Below, in pieces: positions 27,188-36,446 of a stretch of DNA of 64,000 nt. Position numbers and translations under genes: made by a program. Position 1 is the stretch's first letter. The number at the start of each line of letters is the position of its first letter. The notes under the pieces were generated by a model, which was given only the letters and a program-made list of their open reading frames with translations, did not search any database and was not told the DNA's origin. The stretch is taken from assembly GCF_001425865.1 (NCBI RefSeq), contig NZ_LMDS01000001.1:1-64000 (forward strand). The letters run 5' to 3'. Source of the stretch: Rhizobacter sp. Root404. Its GTDB lineage: Bacteria > Pseudomonadota > Gammaproteobacteria > Burkholderiales > Burkholderiaceae_C.

Positions 27188-28912
27188 ATGAAATTCGATT
27201 CACCCGCCCGATCGCTGCTCGCCGCAGCCCTCGTCGTCTGCTTCGCCAACGTCCACGCTGCTTCGCAGCCACCCGTGGCGGCCGAGAACGGCATGGTCGT
27301 GACCGCTCAGCACCTGGCCACCCGCGTCGGTGTCGACGTGCTGAAGGACGGCGGCAACGCGGTCGATGCCGCGGTCGCGGTCGGCTACGCGCTGGCGGTC
27401 GTCTACCCGGCGGCCGGCAACCTCGGCGGCGGCGGCTTCATGACGATCCAGCTGGCCGACGGCCGCAAGACCTTCCTCGACTTCCGCGAGAAGGCGCCGC
27501 TGGCGGCGACCGCCAACATGTACCTCGACAAGGACGGCAACGTCGTCAAGGGCCTGAGCACCAACGGCCACCTCGCGGTCGGCGTGCCGGGCACCGTCTC
27601 GGGCATGGAGCTCGCGCTGAACAAGTACGGCACGATGAAGCGTGCGGCGGTGCTCGCCCCGGCGATCAAGTATGCGCAGGACGGTTTCGTGCTCGACCAG
27701 GGCGATATCGACATGTTCCTCACGGCCACGGAGGACTTCAAGAAGGACCCGGTCTCGGCCGCGATCTTCCTGAACGGCGGCGAGCCGTTCCAGGTCGGCC
27801 AGAAGATCGTGCAGAAGGACCTGGCGCAGACGCTGAAGGCGATCAGCGACAAGGGCGAGGACGGCTTCTACAAGGGCCCCGTCGGCGCAGCGATCGTGGC
27901 CAGCAGCCAGGCCGGCAAGGGCATCATCACGCAGGCCGACCTCGACCAGTACAAGACCCGCGAGCTGAAGCCGGTCGAGTGCACCTACCGCGGCTACGGC
28001 GTCGTCTCGGCACCGCCACCGAGCTCGGGCGGCGTGGTGATCTGCGAGATCCTGAACATCCTCGAGGGCTATCCGCTGAAGGAACTGGGCTTCCGCTCGG
28101 CGCAGTCGGTGCACTACCAGATCGAAGCGATGCGCCATTCATACGTCGACCGCAACAGCTACCTCGGCGACCCCGACTTCGTGAAGAACCCGCTCGACCG
28201 CCTGCTGTCGAAGGACTACGCCGCCAAGATCCGCGCCGTGATCGACCCGGCCAAGGCCGGTGTCTCGAAGGACATCAAGCCCGGCGTCGCGCCGCATGAA
28301 GGCAGCAACACCACCCACTACTCGATCGTCGACAAGTGGGGCAACGCGGTCTCGGTCACCTACACGCTGAACGACTGGTTCGGTGCCAAGGTCACCGCCG
28401 CGAAGACCGGCGTGCTGCTGAACAACGAGATGGACGACTTCACCTCGAAGATCGGTGTGCCGAACCTGTACGGCCTGGTGCAGGGCGAGGCCAACGCCAT
28501 CGCCCCGGGCAAGCGCCCGCTCAGCTCGATGAGCCCGACCATCGTCACGAAGGACGGCAAGCCGGTGATGGTGGTCGGCACGCCGGGCGGCAGCCGCATC
28601 ATCACCGCGGTGCTGCACACGATCATCAACGCGATCGACTACGGCATGAACGCGCAGGAGGCGGTCGACGCGCCCAAGTTCCACCAGCAGTGGCTGCCCG
28701 AGGCGACCAACGTCGACAACTTCGCACTCAGCCCCGACACCCGCAAGATCCTCGAAGGCTGGGGCCAGAAGTTCGGCAACCCGCAGCCGGTGAATCACCT
28801 CGCGGTGATCCTGGTCGGCGCGCCATCGCTGGGCGGCAAGCCGGTGGGCAAGAACCGCTATTACGGCGCCAACGACCCGCGCCGCAACAGCGGCCTGGCG
28901 CTCGGCTACTGA
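27188..28912 (+). CDS. ggt: Gamma-glutamyltransferase (periplasmic)
   Basis: Hydrolyses or transfers the gamma-glutamyl group of glutathione and related peptides. 574 residues with a signal peptide (LLAAALVVCFANVHAASQ). It is made as a precursor that cuts itself before the catalytic threonine: NTTHYSIVD gives Thr375 as the new N-terminus of the small subunit. NAVDAAVAVGYALAVVYPAAGNLGGGGFM is the large-subunit signature, and PLSSMSPTIV and GTPGGSRII the small-subunit binding loops. First of four exported proteins in a row (28952, 29589, 30435) with short gaps. The phytochelatin-synthase-like protein two genes on supports a glutathione/gamma-glutamyl role. Confidence 0.95.
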   Translation: MKFDSPARSLLAAALVVCFANVHAASQPPVAAENGMVVTAQHLATRVGVDVLKDGGNAVDAAVAVGYALAVVYPAAGNLGGGGFMTIQLADGRKTFLDFREKAPLAATANMYLDKDGNVVKGLSTNGHLAVGVPGTVSGMELALNKYGTMKRAAVLAPAIKYAQDGFVLDQGDIDMFLTATEDFKKDPVSAAIFLNGGEPFQVGQKIVQKDLAQTLKAISDKGEDGFYKGPVGAAIVASSQAGKGIITQADLDQYKTRELKPVECTYRGYGVVSAPPPSSGGVVICEILNILEGYPLKELGFRSAQSVHYQIEAMRHSYVDRNSYLGDPDFVKNPLDRLLSKDYAAKIRAVIDPAKAGVSKDIKPGVAPHEGSNTTHYSIVDKWGNAVSVTYTLNDWFGAKVTAAKTGVLLNNEMDDFTSKIGVPNLYGLVQGEANAIAPGKRPLSSMSPTIVTKDGKPVMVVGTPGGSRIITAVLHTIINAIDYGMNAQEAVDAPKFHQQWLPEATNVDNFALSPDTRKILEGWGQKFGNPQPVNHLAVILVGAPSLGGKPVGKNRYYGANDPRRNSGLALGY

Positions 28913-28951
28913 TCCGCGCCCCTGCGCCCGAACACCAACCGAGAGACACTG

Positions 28952-29572
28952 ATGCACCTCAAACCGCTGGCCGCCCTGATGCTGACCTCCCTGCTCGCCA
29001 CCGCCGTACACGCCGCCGAACGGCTGCCGACGATCCCGCCCGCGCAGTACAGCGACGAGCAGAAGAAGGCCGCCGAGGACTTCCTCGCCGCGCGCAAGGT
29101 GCCGGTGTTCGGCCCATTCGAGCCGCTGATGCACAGCCCGCAGGTGATGAACCAGGCGCGCGCGATGGGCGATTACCTGCGCTACAACTCGGCGATCGGC
29201 AACACGCTGAGCGAGCTGGCGATCCTGGTGACCGCGCGCGAGTGGACACAGGACTATGAGTGGTACGTGCACCAGCCGATCGCGTTGAAGATGGGCATCA
29301 AGCCGGAAGTGGCCGCCGCGATCGCCGACGGCCGGCGCCCGGCCGTGATGACCGAGGACGAGGCGATCGTCTATGACTTCTCGGTAGAACTGCACCGCAA
29401 CAAGCGCGTCTCCGACGTCACCTTCGAGCGTGCCGAGAAGCGCTTCGGCAAGAAGGGCGTGGTCGATCTGACCGGCATCAACGCCTACTACGCGCTGCTG
29501 GCGATGCAGCTGAACGTCGCGCAGTACCAGCTGCCCAAGGATGGCAAGCGGCTGGTGCGGCTGCCCGAGTAG
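28952..29572 (+). CDS. Exported carboxymuconolactone-decarboxylase-like (AhpD fold) protein
   Basis: 206 residues with a Sec signal peptide (MLTSLLATAVHAAE). The core NTLSELAILVTAREWTQDYEWYVHQPIALKMGI is the CMD/AhpD helix bundle: the conserved E-W...H is present, but the redox CxxC of AhpD is absent, so peroxiredoxin-reductase activity is unlikely. Cytosolic family members are common; an exported one is less so. It lies between ggt (39 nt) and the phytochelatin-synthase-like gene (16 nt), so it is probably co-transcribed. Substrate unknown. Confidence 0.75.
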   Translation: MHLKPLAALMLTSLLATAVHAAERLPTIPPAQYSDEQKKAAEDFLAARKVPVFGPFEPLMHSPQVMNQARAMGDYLRYNSAIGNTLSELAILVTAREWTQDYEWYVHQPIALKMGIKPEVAAAIADGRRPAVMTEDEAIVYDFSVELHRNKRVSDVTFERAEKRFGKKGVVDLTGINAYYALLAMQLNVAQYQLPKDGKRLVRLPE

Positions 29573-29588
29573 TCGCGCAGCGCGCCCG

Positions 29589-30404
29589 ATGCCGACGATC
29601 CCGATCTGGCTGGCCCGTGCGGCCGGCGCCGTGTTGGTGGGCGCGGTGCTCGGCTGTCAGGCGCCGCGCACGATCACCGCACCGGCACCCGTTGCCGATG
29701 CGGCCCTGGTCGCGATGGCCTCGGACGAAGGCCTGGCGCGCCTCGGCCGCGCGACCGCGAAGGCGGATTTCGCGGCGCTCGCCAACCAGTTCGAGGCGCA
29801 GATCAACGGCGCGTTCTGCGGCCCGACCAGCGCCGCGATCGTGCTGAACGCGGTGAGCAGCCGCAGCGCCACGCTGCCGCGCGACCACGACCGGCTGCGG
29901 CCCGATGATCTGCGCCACCTCCCGACTGGCGCCGACCCGATCGTGCCGCGCTACACGCCCGACCTCGTGATCGCGAAGGGCGCGAAGACCCGCGCGCAGG
30001 TACTCGGCGAACCGGTCGTGATCAACGGCAGGACGACGCGCGACTTCGGCTACCAGCTGCGCCAGTTCGACGAGATGCTGCGCGCCAACGGCCTGGCCAC
30101 GCGCGTCGTCGTGGTCGACGAGGCGAAGCCCGAGGCCGAAATCCGCGCCGACCTGATCGCCAACCTGATGCACGCCGACGATTACGCCATCGTCAACTAC
30201 CGGCGCGAGGCGGTGGGGCAGAAGGGCGGCGGCCACATATCGCCGCTCGGCGCGTACGACGCCGCGTCCGACTCGTTCCTCGTGCTCGACGTGAACCCGG
30301 CCGCCGCGAGCTGGGTCTGGATGCCGACCGCGACGCTGGTCAAGGGGATGCGCACCTTCGACACGGTCGAGAACCGGGGTTACGTGCTCGTGTCGCCGCG
30401 CTGA
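29589..30404 (+). CDS. Phytochelatin-synthase-like glutathione peptidase, lipoprotein
   Basis: 271 residues. Papain-fold family that in bacteria mainly removes glycine from glutathione (giving gamma-Glu-Cys), whereas plant enzymes make phytochelatins. The catalytic triad is visible: Cys77 in NGAFCGPTSAAIVLNA, His216 in GGGHISPLGAYD and Asp234 in FLVLDVNP. The N-terminus is a signal peptide ending VLGC, a lipobox, so the enzyme should be outside the cytoplasm. That places it with periplasmic Ggt two genes upstream. Only the catalytic domain is present, as in other short bacterial members. ATG 29589 was chosen as the start of the signal peptide. Confidence 0.88.
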   Translation: MPTIPIWLARAAGAVLVGAVLGCQAPRTITAPAPVADAALVAMASDEGLARLGRATAKADFAALANQFEAQINGAFCGPTSAAIVLNAVSSRSATLPRDHDRLRPDDLRHLPTGADPIVPRYTPDLVIAKGAKTRAQVLGEPVVINGRTTRDFGYQLRQFDEMLRANGLATRVVVVDEAKPEAEIRADLIANLMHADDYAIVNYRREAVGQKGGGHISPLGAYDAASDSFLVLDVNPAAASWVWMPTATLVKGMRTFDTVENRGYVLVSPR

Positions 30405-30434
30405 CGCGGCATTTCTCGCTGCGAAGGGGATCGC

Positions 30435-31667
30435 ATGAAGTTCAAGAACATCGCGCTCGGCCTGCTGGCCGCGCTGGGCGTGGCCGCGGCGGTCGGCTGG
30501 TCCAGCCTCGACAAGGAAACCCGCGCGCTGCTCGCGACGCTGCCGACCAACCGCGACCTGCTGTTCTGGAGCCAGGCGCAGCGCGACGCCGGATTCCGCG
30601 CGCTCGACCGGTTGCCGATCCTCGCCAAGTCGCACGTCGTGGCGGCCGGCCCGACACCGTCGCCGCTGCCACCGGGACCGCCGCTGAAGCTCGCGGTCGA
30701 TGTCGACGCCTACATGGCCGGCCAGCGCAGCGCCGCGCTGCTGGTGCTGCACGACGGCAAGCTCAGGCTGGAGCGCTACGGTCTCGGCTTCGACCGTGAC
30801 GGGCGCTGGACCAGCTTCTCGGTGGCCAAGTCCGTGACCTCGACGCTGGTCGGCGCCGCGATCCGCGACGGCTTCATCCGCAGCATGGACGACAAGGTCA
30901 GCGACTACCTGCCGCAGATGAAGGGCTCGGCGTACGACGACGTGAGCCTGCGCCAGCTGCTGACGATGACCTCCGGCGTGCGCTGGAACGAGGACTACGC
31001 CGATCCGAACTCCGACGTCGCCCGCTTCAACAACCACCAACCCGAGGACGGCGTCGACGCGCTCGTCAGCTACATGCGCCGCCTGCCGCGCGAGGCGCCG
31101 GCCGGGCAGCGCTGGCACTACAGCACCGGCGAGACCAACCTGGTCGGCGTGCTGCTCGCCGCGGCCGTGAAGAAGTCGCTGGCGACCTATCTGTCCGAGA
31201 AGATCTGGGTGCCGGCCGGCATGGAGCAGCAGGCCACCTGGCTGCTGAGCCGCACCGGCAAGGAGATCAGCGGCTGCTGCCTGCAGGCCGCGTCACGCGA
31301 CTTCGCGCGGCTCGGGCAGTTCATCCTGAACGGCGCGCGCGTCGACGGCCAGAGCATCGTGCCCGACGGCTGGCTGCTGGAAGCGACCACCGAGCGCACC
31401 GGCATCGGCCAGCCGGGCCGCGGCTACGGCTACCAGTGGTGGACCTACACGGACGGCAGCTTCGCCGCCCGCGGCATCTTCGGCCAGGGCATCTTCATCG
31501 ACCCGAAGCGCAAGCTCGTGATCGCCTCGAACGCCGACTGGGGCGCCGGTGCGACCGACCGCACCGCGAGCCAGGCGCGCGACGCGTTCTATCGCGCGGT
31601 GCAGCAGGCCATCGACGACGAGCCCGCGAGCGCGGGCGCGGCGGTCAACGCCGCCGCGGCGCGTTGA
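30435..31667 (+). CDS. Serine hydrolase of the beta-lactamase/PBP class C family
   Basis: 410 residues with an N-terminal membrane anchor or signal (NIALGLLAALGVAAAVGW). WTSFSVAKSVTS contains the SxxK nucleophile pair (Ser129, Lys132) and RWHYSTGETN the second (Tyr-x-Asn-like) motif; RGIFGQGIF stands where the KTG-like third motif is expected. Such proteins are esterases, D-amino-acid peptidases or 6-aminohexanoate-dimer hydrolases; true beta-lactamase activity is not implied. The C-terminus is Ala-rich. Last gene of the ggt run (30-nt gap) and convergent with paaZ, 10 nt away. Confidence 0.85.
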   Translation: MKFKNIALGLLAALGVAAAVGWSSLDKETRALLATLPTNRDLLFWSQAQRDAGFRALDRLPILAKSHVVAAGPTPSPLPPGPPLKLAVDVDAYMAGQRSAALLVLHDGKLRLERYGLGFDRDGRWTSFSVAKSVTSTLVGAAIRDGFIRSMDDKVSDYLPQMKGSAYDDVSLRQLLTMTSGVRWNEDYADPNSDVARFNNHQPEDGVDALVSYMRRLPREAPAGQRWHYSTGETNLVGVLLAAAVKKSLATYLSEKIWVPAGMEQQATWLLSRTGKEISGCCLQAASRDFARLGQFILNGARVDGQSIVPDGWLLEATTERTGIGQPGRGYGYQWWTYTDGSFAARGIFGQGIFIDPKRKLVIASNADWGAGATDRTASQARDAFYRAVQQAIDDEPASAGAAVNAAAAR

Positions 31668-31677
31668 GCGCGCGCGC

Positions 31678-33729
31678 TCAGCCCCGCTTCGCCACCAGCG
31701 TCAGGATGTCGTAGCTCGCGACGACCTCGTCGTTCTGGTTGGTGACTTCCACGTCCCACGCGACGACGCCCTGGCCCACGCCGTTGGCGTCCTTCTTGTT
31801 GCGGTCGATCTTGCGCTTGGCGGTCAGCCGCGCGCGGATCGTGTCGCCGATGCCGACCGGCTTGATGAAGCGCAGCGTGTCCAGCCCGTAGTTCGCGAGC
31901 ACCGGGCCGGGCGCCGGCGAGACGAACAGGCCGGCCGCGGCCGAGAGCACGAAGTAGCCGTGCGCGATGCGCTTGCCGAACGGGCTCTCCCTGGCCGCGA
32001 TCTCGTCGAAGTGCATGTAGAAGTAATCGCCCGAGATGCCGCCGAACGCGACGATGTCGGCCTCGCCGACAGTGCGGCGGTGGGTCAGCAGCGAGTCGCC
32101 GATCTTCAGGTCCTCGAAGTGGCTGCGGAACGGGTGGATCGGCGTGTCGTTCACCTTCGCGCCGCGGATGTGCTCGCCGGTCACCGCCGCGAGCATCGTC
32201 GGCGAGCCCTGCACCGCCGCGCGCTGCAGGTAGTGCTTGACGGCGCGGATGCCGCCCAGCTCTTCGCCGCCACCGGCGCGGCCCGGGCCGCCGTGCTTCA
32301 GCAGCGGCAGCGGCGAGCCGTGGCCGGTCGATTCGGCGGCAGCCTCGCGGTCGAGGATCAGCAGCCGGCCGTGCAACGCGGCGGCGGCCGGGATCACGCG
32401 CGCGGCGATCGCCGGGCTCTTCGTGACCAGCGACGCGACAAGGCTGCCCTTGCCCTTGGCGGCGAGTGCGATGGCCTCGTCGATGCCGTCGTACGGCATC
32501 AGCGTGCTGACCGGACCGAAGGCTTCGACGTCGTGCACCGCGTCGTGCGTCATCGGGTGGCGGCTGAGCAGCAGCGTCGGCGCGAAGAACGCCCCTTCGG
32601 CCACGCCGTCGCCGAGCGGCGCGAAGCCGTCGCGCGCGCCGTGGATGAGCTCGGCTCCCTGCAGCAGCGTGGCGACCCGCTCGGACACGTCGTCGAACTG
32701 CGCGCGCGAGGCGAGCGCCCCCATCCGCACGTCCTCGCGCGACGGGTCGCCGATCACCATCTTCTTCAGCCGCGCACTGAGCTTCGCGGCGACAGCGTCG
32801 AGCTGCGCGCGCGGCACGATCGCGCGCCGGATCGCGGTGCACTTCTGGCCCGCCTTGACGGTCATCTCGCGCGCGACCTCCTTGACGAACAGGTCGAACT
32901 CCTCGTCGTCGGGCGTCACGTCGTCGCCGAGGATCGCGCAGTTCAGCGAGTCGGCCTCGGCGTTGAACGGGATCGAGTGGCGCACCAGGTTCGGGTGCAC
33001 GCGCAGCTTGGCGGCCGTGTCGGCCGAGCCGGTGAAGGTGACGACGTCCCGGCCGTCGAGCCGGTCGAGCAGGTCGCCGGTGCCGCCGATCACGAGCTGC
33101 AGCGCGCCCTCGGGCAGGATGCCGGATTGCTGGATCAGCCGCACCGCCGCTTCGGTCAGGTAGCTCGTCGCGGTCGCGGGCTTGCCGATGCACGGCATGC
33201 CGGCGAGAAAGGCCGGCGCGAACTTCTCGAGCAGGCCCCAGACCGGGAAGTTGAACGCGTTGATGTGCACCGCGATGCCGCCGCGCGGCACCAGGATGTG
33301 GGTGCCCTGGAAGCGACCGGTCTTGCCGAGCAGAACAGCCGGCCCCTCGTGCACGAGGTTGCCGGAGGGCAGCTCGTTGCTGCCGACGCTCGCATACGCG
33401 AACAGCGTGCCGCTGCCGCCCTCGATGTCGATCCAGCTGTCGGTGCGGGTGGCGCCGGTGTGGGCCGAGATCGCGTAGAGCGTCTCCTTGTGCTCGTTCA
33501 GGTACTTGGCCAGTGCCTTCAGGCGCTCGGCGCGCTGCTGGAAATCGAGTGCCATCAGCGCGGGCAGGCCGACGTGGCGTGCGTGCGCGACCGCCTCGCC
33601 GAAGTCGATCGCCTCGGCGTGCGTGCTGTAGACCGGCTTGCCGTTGATCGCGCTGTGCAGCGCCTGCGCAGCCTGGGTGCCGAGCCAGCGGCCGCCGATG
33701 TAGCTTTGAAGCGTGGGGGTGGTCATCAT
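31678..33729 (-). CDS. paaZ: Bifunctional oxepin-CoA hydrolase / 3-oxo-5,6-didehydrosuberyl-CoA semialdehyde dehydrogenase
   Basis: Opens the oxepin-CoA ring and oxidises the resulting aldehyde in aerobic phenylacetate breakdown. 683 residues: an N-terminal aldehyde dehydrogenase (about 1-510; [42 protein letters not shown] with the catalytic Cys) and a C-terminal MaoC/R-hydratase domain (about 535-683; [23 protein letters not shown]). Both halves look intact. Last gene of the paa operon, 15 nt after paaE. Start at 33729 ([13 protein letters not shown]); the next Met is also possible. Confidence 0.96.
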   Translation of the reverse strand: MMTTPTLQSYIGGRWLGTQAAQALHSAINGKPVYSTHAEAIDFGEAVAHARHVGLPALMALDFQQRAERLKALAKYLNEHKETLYAISAHTGATRTDSWIDIEGGSGTLFAYASVGSNELPSGNLVHEGPAVLLGKTGRFQGTHILVPRGGIAVHINAFNFPVWGLLEKFAPAFLAGMPCIGKPATATSYLTEAAVRLIQQSGILPEGALQLVIGGTGDLLDRLDGRDVVTFTGSADTAAKLRVHPNLVRHSIPFNAEADSLNCAILGDDVTPDDEEFDLFVKEVAREMTVKAGQKCTAIRRAIVPRAQLDAVAAKLSARLKKMVIGDPSREDVRMGALASRAQFDDVSERVATLLQGAELIHGARDGFAPLGDGVAEGAFFAPTLLLSRHPMTHDAVHDVEAFGPVSTLMPYDGIDEAIALAAKGKGSLVASLVTKSPAIAARVIPAAAALHGRLLILDREAAAESTGHGSPLPLLKHGGPGRAGGGEELGGIRAVKHYLQRAAVQGSPTMLAAVTGEHIRGAKVNDTPIHPFRSHFEDLKIGDSLLTHRRTVGEADIVAFGGISGDYFYMHFDEIAARESPFGKRIAHGYFVLSAAAGLFVSPAPGPVLANYGLDTLRFIKPVGIGDTIRARLTAKRKIDRNKKDANGVGQGVVAWDVEVTNQNDEVVASYDILTLVAKRG

Positions 33730-33744
33730 CGATTCCTGTATTGA

Positions 33745-34827
33745 TCAGCGCTCGTCGAACGACAGCGTCACGGTCGGGGTCAGCGGATGCGCCTGGCAGG
33801 TCAGCACGAAGCCGTTCGCGACCTCGTTCTTGTCGAGCGCGAAGTTGCGCTCCATGCGCACCTCGCCGGAGATGCACTTGGCGCGGCAGGTGCCGCACAC
33901 GCCCGAGGTGCACGAGAACGGCACTTCGAGCCCGGCCGCCGAGGCCGCGTCGAGGATGCTCGGCTGGTCCTTCGTGAAGCTGATCTCGCGCGACAGGCCG
34001 TCGCGGATGATCGTCACGCGCGCCGTCTCGGCGTCGCCCGGCTTCGCCTCGTGGATCACGGCGCCGACGGCTTGCGCTTGCGGCGCCAGCCCGAAGCGCT
34101 CGATGTGGATGCGCTCCTCCGGCACACCGGCCGCGAGCAGCGCCGCCTCGGCCTCGTCGTTCATCTGGAACGGGCCGCAGACGAACGCGTGGTCGATGCT
34201 CTCGGCCGGCACCACGTTGCGCAGGAACTCGCCGATCTTGTCGCGGTTCATCACGCCCATGTTGAGCGGCGCGTCGGTGTGCTCGTCGGAGAAAACGTGG
34301 TGCAGGGTCAGGCGCGTCAGGTACTTGTTCTTGAGGTCCTCGATCTCTTCCTTGAACATCGTCGACTTGAGCTGGCGGTTGCCGTAGATCAGCGTGAAGC
34401 GGCTCAGCGGTTCGCGCGCGAGCACCGTCTTCATCGTCGACAGGATCGGGGTCACACCGCTGCCGCCGGCGATGCCCACATGATGGCGGCGCGCGGCCGG
34501 CTCGATCGGCACGAAGAAGCGGCCCTGCGGCGCCATCACGCTGATCGTGTCGCCGTGCGCGAGGTGCTCGTTGATCCAGTTGGAGAACACGCCGCCCCTG
34601 ACCTTGCGCACGCCGACGCGCAACTCGCCGTCGTCGACGCCGGCGCAGATCGAGTACGAGCGGCGCAGATCCTGGCCGTCGATCTCCTTGCGCAGCGTCA
34701 GGTACTGCCCTTGCGTGAAGCTGAAGACATTACGCAGTTCGTCCGGCACGTCGAACGAGACGACGACGGCCTCGGCCGTGTCGGGCAGGATCGCGCGCAC
34801 GCGCAGCGGGTGGAAGATGACGCTCAT
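33745..34827 (-). CDS. paaE: Phenylacetyl-CoA epoxidase, reductase subunit PaaE
   Basis: Passes electrons from NADPH to the PaaABC di-iron monooxygenase. 360 residues: an FAD/NAD(P) ferredoxin-reductase module (about 1-240; LRRSYSICAGV, GIAGGSGVTPILS, FVCGPFQM) followed by a plant-type 2Fe-2S ferredoxin domain with CTSGVCGTCRAKCISGEV and a fourth cysteine in LTCQAHPL. All four cluster cysteines are present. Preceded by paaD (23-nt gap). Confidence 0.96.
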   Translation of the reverse strand: MSVIFHPLRVRAILPDTAEAVVVSFDVPDELRNVFSFTQGQYLTLRKEIDGQDLRRSYSICAGVDDGELRVGVRKVRGGVFSNWINEHLAHGDTISVMAPQGRFFVPIEPAARRHHVGIAGGSGVTPILSTMKTVLAREPLSRFTLIYGNRQLKSTMFKEEIEDLKNKYLTRLTLHHVFSDEHTDAPLNMGVMNRDKIGEFLRNVVPAESIDHAFVCGPFQMNDEAEAALLAAGVPEERIHIERFGLAPQAQAVGAVIHEAKPGDAETARVTIIRDGLSREISFTKDQPSILDAASAAGLEVPFSCTSGVCGTCRAKCISGEVRMERNFALDKNEVANGFVLTCQAHPLTPTVTLSFDER

Positions 34828-34850
34828 CGTGGTGGTCTCCGCCGGACTTG

Positions 34851-35366
34851 TCAGATCGGCTTGAAATGTTCGAACGGTTCCAGGCAGGCGAGGCAGCGCC
34901 AGGTCGCCTTGCAGGCGGTGGAGCCGAACGCGGCGAGTTGCTCGGTGTTCTGGCTGCCGCAGCGCGGGCAGGCGAGGGGCTTGAGGCGCGGGCGGCCGAT
35001 GAAGCGGATGGGCACGGCGCCATCGTCACGCGTCGGCGATGGCGGCGCGATGCCGTAGGCCAGCATCTTCGCGCGGCCCTCGGCGCTGATCCAGTCGGTC
35101 GTCCAGGCCGGCGCGCGGCGCAGCGTGACGCGCGCGGCGCCGAGGCCGGCCGCGGCGATGGCCTTCAGCACGTCGGCCTCAATCACCTCGGTCGCGGGGC
35201 AGCCCGAGTAGGTCGGCGTCAGCACGATCTCCAGGCCGTCGTCGTGTTCGATCACGTCGCGCACGATGCCGAGGTCCCGCACCGAGACGGCGGGGACTTC
35301 GGGGTCGAGCACGGTGGAGAGCACCTCCCACGCGCGCGCGACCCGCGACGCCGTGGACAGGTTCAC
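34851..35366 (-). CDS. paaD: Phenylacetyl-CoA epoxidase accessory protein PaaD
   Basis: MIP18/SufT-like protein (171 residues) thought to help assemble or insert iron-sulfur clusters for the epoxidase. VLSTVLDPEVPAVSVRDLGIVRDV (about 13-36) is the DUF59 signature, TPTYSGCPATEVIEADV holds the conserved Cys, and a C-terminal zinc-ribbon-like part has two CxxC pairs (CPRCGSQNTE, CLACLEPFEHF). I placed the start at GTG 35366, overlapping the paaC stop by 4 nt; GTG 35369 is an equal choice. Confidence 0.93.
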   Translation of the reverse strand: MNLSTASRVARAWEVLSTVLDPEVPAVSVRDLGIVRDVIEHDDGLEIVLTPTYSGCPATEVIEADVLKAIAAAGLGAARVTLRRAPAWTTDWISAEGRAKMLAYGIAPPSPTRDDGAVPIRFIGRPRLKPLACPRCGSQNTEQLAAFGSTACKATWRCLACLEPFEHFKPI

Positions 35367-36136
35367 CACGCGCCTCCGGGATACGCACGCTGCAGATACT
35401 GCATCTCGGTCAGGATGAAGCCCATGTGCTCGCTGTGCACGCCGCGCGTGCCGGTCGGGCGGAAGCCCGAGGCGGGGGGCAGCGCGAGGCCGGCTTCGTC
35501 GAACACCGCGGTGATCTCGGCGATCCAGGGCTCCTGCAGATCGGCCCAGCGCGGACCGAGGCCCGTGGCGAGCGCGTGGTTGTCGACCGCGTCGGCGCCG
35601 AACAGTTCGCTGGTGTAGCGCCACAGGTCGTCGAGCGCGGTGTCGACGCGGCGGCGCGCCTCCTCGGTGCTGTCGGCGAGCCGCACGACCCAGTCGGCGG
35701 CGTGCTGCTGGTGGTAACGCACTTCCTTGACGGCCTTGCCGGCGATCGCGGCGACCTCGGCATCGGTCGAATCGAGCAGCCGCTCCCACAGCAGCTTGGA
35801 CCAGGTCGCGATGAACAGGTTGCGCAGCACGGTGAACGCGAAGTCGCCGCGCGGCAATTCGACCAGCGTCGCATTGAAGTAGTCGCGCTCGTCGCGCAGG
35901 AACGCGAGCTGGTCCTCGTCGTGGCCGCGGCCTTCGAGCTCGCCGGCCCGCGTCAGCAGCGCGCGCGACTGGCCGACCAGGTCGAGCGCCATGTTCGACA
36001 GCGCGATGTCTTCCTCGAGTGCCGGCGCATGGCCGCACCATTCGGCGATGCGCTGCGCCAGGATCAGGTTCGTGTCGGCGATGCGCAGCAGGTACTGGAC
36101 CTCGGGCGCACGCTGGAGTTGGATCGAAGCGGTCAT
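35363..36136 (-). CDS. paaC: Phenylacetyl-CoA epoxidase structural subunit PaaC
   Basis: Ferritin-like partner of catalytic PaaA (257 residues); it stabilises PaaA but lacks the di-iron centre. VQYLLRIADTNLILAQRIAEWCGHAP is the first helix of the family, DIALSNMALDLVGQSRALL the second, and EVRYHQQHAADWVVRLADST and HSEHMGFILTEMQYLQR are typical of PaaC. ATG 36136 (MTASIQLQRA) is preferred over an in-frame GTG nine bases upstream. Lies between paaB and paaD with minimal gaps. Confidence 0.95.
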   Translation of the reverse strand: MTASIQLQRAPEVQYLLRIADTNLILAQRIAEWCGHAPALEEDIALSNMALDLVGQSRALLTRAGELEGRGHDEDQLAFLRDERDYFNATLVELPRGDFAFTVLRNLFIATWSKLLWERLLDSTDAEVAAIAGKAVKEVRYHQQHAADWVVRLADSTEEARRRVDTALDDLWRYTSELFGADAVDNHALATGLGPRWADLQEPWIAEITAVFDEAGLALPPASGFRPTGTRGVHSEHMGFILTEMQYLQRAYPGGAW

Positions 36137-36149
36137 GGTCGGCACGCGC

Positions 36150-36446
36150 TCACATGTGGTCGAGCGACTTGGGCAGCTCGTAGAAGGTCGGGTGGCGGTA
36201 GACCTTGTCCTCGGCCGGGTCGAAGTACATCGCCTTGTCGGCCGGATCGCTCGCGACGATCTGGTCCGAGCGCACCACCCACACGCTCACGCCTTCCTGG
36301 CGCCGCGTGTAGACATCGCGCCCCATCTGGATCGCCATCTTCGCGTCAGCGGCGTGCAGGCTGCCGCAGTGCTTGTGGTCAAGGCCCGCCTTGCTGCGGA
36401 CGAACACTTCCCACAGCGGCCATTCGTGTTGCAGATCGGCGCTCAT
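36150..36446 (-). CDS. paaB: Phenylacetyl-CoA epoxidase subunit PaaB
   Basis: Small bridging subunit (98 residues) of the PaaABCE complex. [30 protein letters not shown] (split) and [18 protein letters not shown] are highly conserved in the family, and it ends SLDHM. It overlaps the paaA stop by 4 nt (ATGA), so it is coupled to paaA. Bacterial PaaB is always next to paaA, as here. Confidence 0.96.
   Translation of the reverse strand: MSADLQHEWPLWEVFVRSKAGLDHKHCGSLHAADAKMAIQMGRDVYTRRQEGVSVWVVRSDQIVASDPADKAMYFDPAEDKVYRHPTFYELPKSLDHM

Noticed and set aside
28952..29572. AhpD-type alkylhydroperoxidase
   Set aside because: The CxxC redox pair is absent and the protein is exported.
30435..31667. 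Antibiotic-resistance beta-lactamase
   Set aside because: SxxK and Tyr motifs are those of the broad class C serine-hydrolase family; nothing specific for beta-lactam hydrolysis is visible.
31549..33744. A 731-codon plus-strand frame antisense to paaZ
   Set aside because: Composition typical of shadow frames, no ribosome-binding site, and it runs exactly opposite a well-supported gene.
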